Source of the DNA: JAUIIK01 sp963745675
Lineage (GTDB): Bacteria; Chloroflexota; Chloroflexia; Thermomicrobiales; CFX8
NCBI GenBank assembly: GCA_963745675.1
Contig: CAVUYM010000012.1
Location: 124,001 to 188,000 of the forward strand
Direction: 5' to 3'
Length of the DNA: 64,000 nt
Shown piece by piece: positions 38,421-47,086 of this stretch. The first letter of the stretch is position 1; each line of letters begins with the position of its first letter. A program made the position numbers and the translations under genes. The notes under the pieces are model-generated. The model was not told the DNA's origin. It saw only the letters and a list, made by a program, of their open reading frames with translations, and did no database searches.

Positions 38421-38635
38421 ATTCTCAGCGCACCGACGGGCATTCCGGCGACGGCTTTGAAATCGAGCGGTCATACGATAGCGTCGTACGTGAATTTCGT
38501 CATTACACAACCCGAGAACTCGTCCTGCTCATAACGTGGCAGGAACGGGATCCTTCCGTGGCCCATCGGCACAAGCAGTCGCTACTAGACATTGATGTGA
38601 GGGCCGCACGGGCCGTACTGAGAGAACGGCACTGA
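38417..38635 (+). CDS. Small hypothetical protein (72 aa)
   Basis: MNSQRTDGHSGDGFEIERSY is followed by a helical basic region (REFRHYTTRELVLLITWQER). ATG at 38417 overlaps the previous stop as ATGA. No membrane helix. Its small size and coupling suggest a partner of the 146-aa protein. After it, 38636-38919 has no recognisable gene or site. Confidence 0.55.
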   Translation: MNSQRTDGHSGDGFEIERSYDSVVREFRHYTTRELVLLITWQERDPSVAHRHKQSLLDIDVRAARAVLRERH

Positions 38636-38919
38636 CACGCCTCTTCGTCCCAGAGCGAAATCGGGTGGCACCAACATCAACACGATGCTGTACAGCGTGA
38701 CACCTTGCAACACCCGCATCAAAACATTACCCGGACAGCTGGCAGAGCAACGTAAGAGATCAACCGACGAGACTTAGGCAGACCCTAATCTCACGCTGCG
38801 ATAGGGATTGTCCGGAACTCTTGGGATCTCGTGCCGGTGCATGCTGCTTGCCCGGTATCCCCTGACAATCTATCCTCATCAGCGTATGCAAGTTGCTGAT
38901 CGAAGAAGCTGGAGGCAGG

Positions 38920-39978
38920 ATGATGGCAAGCGGGCAAGAGACGGGCGGTAATGGGCGTGGTGAATCGCCGCGATCGATTCTTCAGAGCGACTCCGGGCTT
39001 GATCTAGCCAGCGATTTCTGGATGCACCGGCATTTTCGAGCGATGGCCGCCCTATATAACTCACTCCTCAACGAGGCTAATCTGCTACCCGGCGACCGGG
39101 TGTTGGATCTCGGCTGCGGCAGCGGGACGCATTTTGGCTGGATTGCGGCGATTATTGGCCCCGAAGGGCGCATCGTCGGAGTCGACCCGGACGCTGGCAA
39201 TCTCGCGCAGGCACAACAACGCATAAATAACAGCGAATATGGGGACCAGATCACCCTTGTCGAGGGCAATCTCACCGAGCCATTGCCATTTGACGACGAC
39301 GAGTTCGACATCGTGTGGTGCGCTGGATCGATTCAGTATGTCCCGCAACCCCTTGAAACAATTCGCGAGATGATGCGAGTCGTCCGGCCCGGTGGGCGGG
39401 TGGCCGTCCAGGATGTCGAGATGACATCGATGTTGCTTGGCCCTATGCCCGATGAATTGCTCATCGCGCTCAAGAGCAGCCTGCCGCGCGGGTACACATC
39501 AGGCGACGAGCATCACGATTATGTCGATTGGCTCATGGGGCACAAATTACGCAGCCTCTTCGTCGCGGCAGGTCTGCGCGAGATTCGTGGAGTGTTGCGC
39601 ACGCGCGTCTATGCCCCACCATTCACCGAGGACGAGCGAGGCTTTCTTGAAGTTGCAGTGCCCTATCTCAGTACCGGTTCACCGGGCATCGAAGACCTCA
39701 GCTACCGCCATGTACTCGAGTTGCAGCGCCTCGTGGATCCCGAATCGCCAAACTACATCCTCAACCAGCCGGACTTCATCTTCGTCGAGGGGCGTGCGCT
39801 CGCTGTTGGGAGTCTGTTGAGGCGGCGTCCAGATCGCTGGTGGGTGAAGAGAATCGACGAGCGAACGATCGATCGCGACCCAATCGCTAGCTGCGAACTC
39901 CATGCGAGGGGCCATCGCGAGGAACCCAGGCTTCCCGGCAGAACCCGGCAGGACATCTGCCGTATACTCGCCCCCTGA
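38920..39978 (+). CDS. Class I SAM-dependent methyltransferase
   Basis: About 352 aa from ATG 38920 (GGAGG at 38911-38915). SAM-binding motif I is RVLDLGCGSGTHFGWI, the acidic motif II is GVDPDAGNL, and motif IV region is FDIVWCAGSIQYVP, as in ubiquinone/small-molecule methyltransferases (Methyltransf_11/25 type). The C-terminal 120 residues (PFTEDERGFLEVAVPYLS onward) are a less common extension that may bind substrate. The substrate is unknown. Complete and intact; next gene is 38 bp away. Confidence 0.88.
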   Translation: MMASGQETGGNGRGESPRSILQSDSGLDLASDFWMHRHFRAMAALYNSLLNEANLLPGDRVLDLGCGSGTHFGWIAAIIGPEGRIVGVDPDAGNLAQAQQRINNSEYGDQITLVEGNLTEPLPFDDDEFDIVWCAGSIQYVPQPLETIREMMRVVRPGGRVAVQDVEMTSMLLGPMPDELLIALKSSLPRGYTSGDEHHDYVDWLMGHKLRSLFVAAGLREIRGVLRTRVYAPPFTEDERGFLEVAVPYLSTGSPGIEDLSYRHVLELQRLVDPESPNYILNQPDFIFVEGRALAVGSLLRRRPDRWWVKRIDERTIDRDPIASCELHARGHREEPRLPGRTRQDICRILAP

Positions 39979-40016
39979 GTGGTTTGCCACGACGGTGGGT
40001 AAAGGAGTCACCTACC

Positions 40017-40974
40017 ATTCAAGCTGCAATCACGATTAGCGATGTCGAAGCGGCCCGCGAGCGTATTGCCGGGCGCGTGCGCCGCACCCCGGTGCTATCC
40101 GCAACGCGCTTCGGGCGACCGAGCGGGCGTCGAGCTGCTGTTGAAGGCTGAGCAGTTCCAACGCGCCGGCTCATTCAAGGTGCGCGGTGCGCTGAATAAG
40201 ATCTCTTGCCTGAATCCAGAGGAGCGGGAGCGAGGCGTCGTTGCCGTTTCCGCCGGCAACCATGCGCAGGGCGTCGCCTGGGCAGCGTCTGCGCTCGGAG
40301 TTCGTTCGGTCATCGTCATGGCGGCAAGCGCCAGCGCATCAAAAGTCGATGCGACCCGCGGCTACGGCGCTGAAGTTATCCTCGTTGAAGGTGGCATCAC
40401 CGAAGCTTTCGAACATGTCGAAAAAGTCAAAGCGGAACGCGGCCTGACGCTGGTGCATCCCTTTGAGGACCCGCTGATCATCGCCGGCCAGGGTTCGGTC
40501 GGCCTGGAGATCGTCGAAGATGTCCCCGACGTCGATACCATCGTCGTGGGGATTGGCGGCGGCGGACTGATATCTGGCGTCGCGCTGGCGGCGAAAGCAC
40601 GCAAAGCTGATGTTCGCGTCATCGGCGTCGAGCCGGAAGGCGCCGCCGTGATGCGCCGCTCCTGGGATGCGGGCCGGCCGCTGGAAATGACGCCTGTTAC
40701 GATAGCGGATGGACTGGCGTCGCCGCTTGCCGGAGCGCTGACCTTCGCGATGACCCGTGATCTCGTCGATGATATCGTGACCGTTTCGGATGAAGAGATC
40801 ATCGCAGCCGTCAAAGATCTGCTCGTCTACTGCAAGCTCTACGCGGAGCCGGCAGGCGCGGCTTCGGTTGCAGCGGTCCTGTCGGGCAGGCTGCCGTTGG
40901 AGGCCGGATCGAAGGTGGTGGCCGTCATCAGCGGTGGGAACTTCGACCTGGAAGCGCTCAAGAAGATACTCTGA
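40017..40974 (+). CDS. ilvA/tdcB-like: Threonine dehydratase (PLP), one frameshift
   Basis: A fold-type II PLP enzyme that deaminates threonine to 2-oxobutyrate. The PLP lysine is in GSFKVRGAL, the phosphate-binding loop is GIGGGGLISG, and SAGNHAQG binds substrate. There is no C-terminal ACT domain, so this is the short, catabolic type. Upstream codons in another frame encode TISDVEAARERIAG and RRTPVLSATRFG, the normal N-terminus; one extra G in CTTCGGGCGACC (near 40110) breaks it. No ATG starts that frame; AAAGGAG (40001-40007) sits 9 nt before an ATT at 40017, a rare but possible start. The first ATG in the intact frame is at 40042. Confidence 0.88.
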
Positions 40975-41071
40975 GAGATCGCCCGGCCTTGTCCCGAGCA
41001 CATGCCCACAAGTCTCCGCAGATTCGTTTTCGTAGCAGAAGCAGCGAGTTGGTAACCGCGCTAACGGCTAT

Positions 41072-41100
41072 GGGAACCTGATCTTTGTAGATTGCGTATA
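41072..41100 (+). promoter_or_regulatory. ECF-type promoter of the first sigma fusion
   Basis: GGGAACC (41072-41078) is followed after 16 nt by CGTATA (41095-41100), the -35/-10 arrangement recognised by many ECF sigma factors (GGAAC-N16/17-CGT). It lies 34 bp upstream of the TTG start at 41135. This suggests that the membrane sigma fusion activates its own operon; not proven. Confidence 0.55.
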
Positions 41101-41134
41101 TTGAGAGAGTACCCGACCAGCGGAGCGAGGCTGC

Positions 41135-44069
41135 TTGGCACAGATCGTTGACCATCGAGACCTAATTTCATCATTTCAGCCCGGCGATCTATCGGCGAGC
41201 GAACGCATCGTGCGCGTCTATCAGAATGAGATGGTGCGGACAGCGTTCCTGCTTACCGGATCGCCCGAGGGCGCGGTCTTGCTGGCGCGCGACACCTTTC
41301 TCAACTATTTCCGGCTACTGGTGCGCGGCGACGCATCGGACGACCCACGACTGGGCCTCATCCAGCAGATCGGCCAGCGTTTCATGATCGGCGCGGATGA
41401 TGAGTCAGAGAACGGCGACCGGTCGGAGGGTTTGCTCAGCGGCACGATCACTCTGGCTGTAGATCAACAACGCTACCGGGTCGAAGATGACCGCAGCAGG
41501 GTAATTTCTCTGCTCGATCTACTCGACCGGTCAACCCGCCTTGGCATCGTCCTACGAGAATTCAACGCGCTGGAAGAAGAAGAAGTCTGCCAGATTCTCG
41601 ACGAGGTTCCCTTCGCCCTGCGGCAACGCCTGCACCCAACACGCGATCGTATCCGCGACGCCGCCGGTGTCGGCTCCGACTACAGCGTCCGCGAGCTGCT
41701 GGTCAATTCAGCGACAGCCGCCCCCCGTCCGGACCTCTGGCCGGAAGTGCTTGGGCCGCTCGAAGATTTCTACGCCGAAGAGGATGAACGTCGCCAACGC
41801 CTGACCTACCTCGCGGCGGGACTTGTCGGACTCTTGCTCCTTCTCGCCGGACTCTGGCTTTTCGATCTTCTGCCCTTCGGCGGCGGAGACGGTGCCGCTG
41901 CGATTGCGCCCACCGCCGGACCGACGGCTACTCCAACGGCGACACCGGAAGCAACGATCACGCCGACGCCGATCCCAGCGCTTTCATCCTTCGCCATACC
42001 GCAGGGCGACGTGCCTGGGAAATTTCTAATGCTAGTCAATGAGAATGCCAACACGTCTGGCAGAAACGAATTCGGTCTATTTGACGTTGACGGCGCAGAT
42101 TATACGCCGCTCAGTAGCGTAGGCAACCCGATACCGTCCCCTGACGGTCGCCTCCTCATTGGTTTCGCTGTAGACGGAGTGGGAACGATAGCTAGCAAAT
42201 CTCATCTGGTCGCCCTGGATAGCGCAACAGGTGAACTCGTTTGGGAGAGTGAGAGTTTAGACGCGGGTTATTCGTACATTGTCACCGAGAATCGTATCTT
42301 CCTTGTTACCGGAGATGCGTCGGTTTCCGGAGAGCAACAGCAGTTAGCACGCGAGCTACGGGAATACGATCTGGCAACGGGAGAGCGAACTCGAGAGTGG
42401 CCAAACCTCATCCCATCACTGCAAACCGGCACAGGAACCATCACTCAGGTCGTACTCTTCGCCAGCCCGGACGGCGGTCGCCTCTTCATCGCACTTGAGG
42501 AGTCCGGCAATGACACATCGAATGTCTCAACGATAAAGCTAGCCAGCTACAGCCTACCGGAAATGGTCCTCGAATCATCAAGTAGCCCGTCAGATTCAGC
42601 CGTCAGCCGACAGTTCCCGCCGAGCTTTTCTTTCTATGATGCGCATGCAACACCTGACGGACGTTTCATCTATCGCGTCGACATCGACAAAGAGATTGTC
42701 CAGTTCCGCAGCTCGGACTCGAGCGAAGATCTCGACCTGCCAATACCTTTCGCCCAGAAACGCGAACTGGACGAAGACATCGATTGGATCACGTCCAACG
42801 ACGGGCGTTATCTCTATGTCCTCGCGATGCGGCGTGCTGAGGTCGCGATTGTTGATCTCCTCGCTCGACGAGTAGAGCGCATTTTTGCGCTGGATTTCAC
42901 TGATGAATTGTCCTCTGAACAGGATCTCTTTCGCAGCCGGATGATTGAAGGAGTAAGACCTGAGACGATCATCAGGCTCTCGTCTGATGGACGTTCGCTC
43001 TACCTCGCAACGACATTTGACGGCAGCAATACCAGTGGATCTATCCGCAAGACCTTCTTATGGACGGCCGACCTTTCAACCTGGACAGTGACCCGGGTTC
43101 AAGAGATACCTGACCTTATTTTAGGCTTAACCGACCTTAATGGGCGCTTGATCATGACGGTCGCTTCCCAGTCTGGTGACCTGGGAGAGTCCAATCGGAT
43201 TCTGGTTGCCGATGCTGCTACCGGGGAAACGCTCAGCGAATACAACGGCGAAGGGATTGCCCGATTGGGCGACGGGCTTCTATGCCACCGCGCTAAGCGA
43301 ACTCTATCGATACGCATACGGACGCGCCGCCGCGATCGACCATATCGCCTACGCTGATGTAGAAACAGCCAGTACCCTGCCGCGCATATCGGTCGTCGGA
43401 TCCGGCGCAACGATTCCATCTGGTAAATCGTTCGACCTGGCCGTTCGGGCGCTCAATCCAATGGACGGCCAGCGACTCACGGAGGAGACCACCGGCGTTC
43501 GATTCGATGCAGACTCGACGGTAATCGTGCGGCTGGTCCATGAAGAGGGCGCAGGCGATCCGGTTATCCTGGTGACCAACCGCACTGATCTCGGTCGCTA
43601 TCTCGCCAGCACAACGCTGCTGGCGACCGGCTTCTGGGACGCGGAGATTACCGTCACGGGCATCGACGGACGTTCGTGGCACTTCACCTTTGCCAGAGCT
43701 CTTGAAATCGTGCCATCATGGGAAGGCAGCAACGGCAAGCGCTACGTCTTTCAGGTCAACACCGAACCCTCCCAGCCAGCGGTCGATCAGACGGTAGCGG
43801 TGTCAGCACGATTCGTTGACATCGACAGCGGGGCGCCGTTGCCCGAAGGCAGCGAGATTCTTGCCGACTTCCCCGATCAACTCACGGTTACATTCGACTC
43901 CAACGGGAGCGGCATAGCTAGCGCGTCACTTGTCCGCAGCACTGATGGCACATATCAAGGTGAAGAGACCTTCTGGACAGACGGAGACTGGGAGATATCG
44001 TTCGAGATTCGCGGCGAGGACAGCAAGCAAATCCGTGTCGAAGCGGGAGTTGTCACCGTTATCCAGTAA
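41135..44069 (+). CDS. ECF sigma-like / transmembrane / beta-propeller / Ig-like fusion, paralogue 1
   Basis: About 977 aa once a frameshift is repaired. Residues 24-75 resemble sigma region 2 (NEMVRTAFLLTGSPEGAVLL ARDTFLNYF) and 128-185 region 4 (LLDLLDRSTRLGIVLREFNA then RQRLHPTRDRIRDAAG). A conserved APRPDLWPEV motif precedes one transmembrane helix (LAAGLVGLLLLLAGLWLFDL, about 227-246). A Thr/Pro linker (PTATPTATPEATITPTP) leads to an extracytoplasmic beta-propeller with SPDGR-type blades, then two Ig-like domains. Start TTG 41135 with GAGG upstream. The frame break is near 43280 (GDG to FYATALSELYRYAYG). Sigma inside and sensor outside would put regulator and receptor in one chain. Region 2.2 acidic residues typical of core binding are poorly conserved. 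Confidence 0.7.
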
Positions 44070-44149
44070 ATCGGAATGCTCGTTTCAACACCTACTGTTC
44101 CGGGTATCGTTGACATTCAGAATCTTCAGACCGGAGAGGAGCGATCGTC

Positions 44150-47086
44150 CTGCTCAATCAGGCACGCCATGATGACGAATTTCTGCTCGATGCTTGCCGG
44201 GCTGGAGACATCGCGTCGGCGCGGCAACTGGTCAAGCGTCACCAGCGAGACGTGTTGCGTATTGCCTATCTGTTGAGTGGCGACGAGAACCGGGCGACCG
44301 AGCTGGCGGCGTCGGCACTCACTGAATTCCTGGCAAGTCCCCCTGAGGATTCAGAAAGTCTCGCACAGCTACTGGCGCTCAATCTAGCCAGACAATATGC
44401 TCGCAATCCGACGCGCTCAAGCTGGTTCAACCGGCCCGATAGCGCAGGCATCAACGTCGACGACGATCGATCGCGAACGAAAGTCGCGCTCGACCGGTTG
44501 GACCCACATCAACGCTCCACGCTCATTCTTTCTCATTTTGCCGGAATCTCAGACACGCAAATTCAGAAGACGCTCGGAGTCGACGGCCATCGCGATCAAC
44601 AGAATCTCCGGGAAAATGCTCATGCCCGGGTTGCCTTGTCCGCCGGGCGAGCTTCCGATGCGCCGATCATTGATCTGCTCAATCGGCTGGCTGTCGACGC
44701 GCCGAGCGCTGATCTCTGGCCCGATCTTGAAGCGCCGTTGCAGCGCATATGGTCGGCTCGCCGTCGATCCGAACGTCTCCTAACGATAGGAGTGGTCGCA
44801 GGGGTGCTACTGGTACTTGCAGGCGGTGTGCTCTGGCTCAGCGGCTTCCGACCGGGCAATAACGACTCAGGGTCTGGAAACTCCGAGATTGATCCGGCCT
44901 TTCTACGAACACCCATTGACGAGCCAATTCCGACGCCAACCGAAGCGCTGGCAGCCTTTGCCGCCGCGCCAACACTTCCCATGCCAAGCGGGAGCATCGT
45001 CACGGTGCAGGATCTACAGCTTCTGCGCGTCTTCGAATGGGCAGGCGAAGAGCGCAGCGCGCTGGTGACCTACGATCCAGAGACGAATACTGCTATCCCC
45101 CTCCTGACGGCTGGCGGCCCGCCGCTCATCTCCCCGGACGGCAGCTGGATCGTCTCCGACCGCAACTTGACCGATTCGCCCGGCATGGCGTTGCTGGCGT
45201 GTGGATCACTGGATGGAAGCACGAACTGGGAATTACAACTCGCGACACCGCGCGCCATGGCAATCGGGAACGCTCGCATCTACGCCATGAATCTCCAGAC
45301 TCCGGATAGGTACCAGATCCAGGTCATCGATCTGACCTCTGGCGAGATCCTCGATTCGTGGCCCGTCACGCAGCAGGAAGTTACACCCGCGACCTTGCGC
45401 GCGGCGAAGCTCATCCTGTCGGAGACTGACGATCAGCTGGCACTGTTGAGCGCGCGGGTCGATCAAGCGCAGAATCGCTGGCTCCGTAACCTGGCCATCT
45501 TTCGGCCCGCTACCGGCGAACTACTCGATGACGTTGAACTTGATGAGCCTCGCACAGATGGCTCAACGGATTTCGACGTTGACAACTCCCGTCCGCTGCC
45601 TGGCGAAAATGTGCTCTACAGCGTCGTCGAAGACGAGTACACATCGCACGTACGCCTGCAGTTTCTCGATCTCGGCTCGGGAACATTGTCGAGTCTGGTG
45701 CTGCCGTTGGAAGCGCGTTCGGTGCTAGTTGCCGAGCGTCTCGACGAGAACGAGATCTTCGTCGCCCCATCGAACACCGGCGCGGTACTCTACGTGTTCC
45801 AGATCCCGCCAACGTGAGGTCGCCGTCGTCGACATGCGAACGCGTAGCCTCATCGGCGTCTTCCCGATTACCGCTGGCGACGCAGACCGTGCAAGTTTCC
45901 AGACCGAACTTGAAGCCATGTCACCTACATGAAGGTCATGCTCTCCCCCGATGGCACCCGCCTCTATCTCGCGGTGAACCATGAACAGCAGCTGCCGTAC
46001 AGCGGCTTCCCGACGCAGTCGCCGGTCTGGGTCATCGACACGACCACCTGGGAAATCGCCGGACACTGGGCGGTGAGCGGGATGCTACGCCGCATGACGA
46101 TGGATGGGGACGGATCGCATCTCTTTGTGGGCTCGGGGCGTGAGGACGGCAGCGTGCTCCTGACGACGATCGCCACGAAAACCGGCGAGTCGGTCAACGT
46201 CCGGGAAGAGCTACCCATGCCAGACTGGGCCGAATTCAGCAGGATCACTTCAGTGACGCAGATCTATCACGATCAATACGGCGTCCGGCCCCGCACCGGT
46301 CCAGTCGCTCCGATTGACAACCCGATTCTGGCGGTCCTGCCCGGCGTCAGCGTCGAAGCTGACGCAGCAGTCACCGGGGCCGAGACTACGATAACGGTGC
46401 GGATCATCCACCCGCTGACCGGCGAACTCGCCACCACCGACCGCACGTTGCGCTTCGACCCTGCGGCGACGATCGCCGTCGAGCTGACCGGCCCAGCTGA
46501 GCGCGTCATCTTTGTTCCATCGAGCGCCGAGCCGGGCATCTACACCGGTCAGGTGAGGTTGAACAGCGGCGGAAAGTGGGACGCGCGCGTGACCGTCATC
46601 AACCAGGATGGCACGACCTGGGCAGTAAGCCTGCCGGGTGCAATCGACGTCGCGAACGGACTAGTCGCCGAAAATGGAGGAGCCTATCGCTTCAGTGTAC
46701 GCCCGGCAAACCCGGTCAACCGCAGAACGATCACCCTGCGCGTCTGGATGGTCGAATCGGACACGAGAGAACGTCTGCCTGAAGAGATCGAGTTCCTCGA
46801 CCAGATTTCCGACGATGTCCGAATAATCCTGACCCATCCGGATGGCGAGCGCATCGAAGAACCGCTGACACGTATCGACCACGCCTCGTTTATAGGCTGG
46901 GTGCGCTTTGGGGCGGCGGGCGAGTGGACGGCCGAGATTGAGCTTGGCCTGGGCGATGGCCGGCGCGTCTCGATCGGCGCAGGAACGATCGAAATCACTG
47001 ACCTGACCGAACCCTACGAACGCGGGACTGGCGGTGATGCTGCGACCTCCAGCGGCGGCCGCATGGCCAACCCAGCTAGCCAATGA
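44150..47086 (+). CDS. ECF sigma-like / transmembrane / beta-propeller / Ig-like fusion, paralogue 2
   Basis: Same design as paralogue 1. Sigma-like residues start at DDEFLLDACRAGDIASARQL and RIAYLLSGDENRATELA (region 2), then ALDRLDPHQRSTLILSHFAG (region 4), the SADLWPDL motif, one helix (LTIGVVAGVLLVLAGGVLWL), linker and propeller. Coding extends upstream of the first in-frame GTG (44252) to about 44150, where GGAGAGGAG (44133-44141) precedes CTG; a start in that region is inferred. Two frameshifts, near 45815 and 45925, leave one gene: AVLYVF, then REVAVVDMRTRSLIGVFP, then MKVMLSPDGTRLYLAV. Two C-terminal Ig-like domains (from LPGVSVEADAAVTG). Its TGA overlaps the ATG of paralogue 3. Confidence 0.65.
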
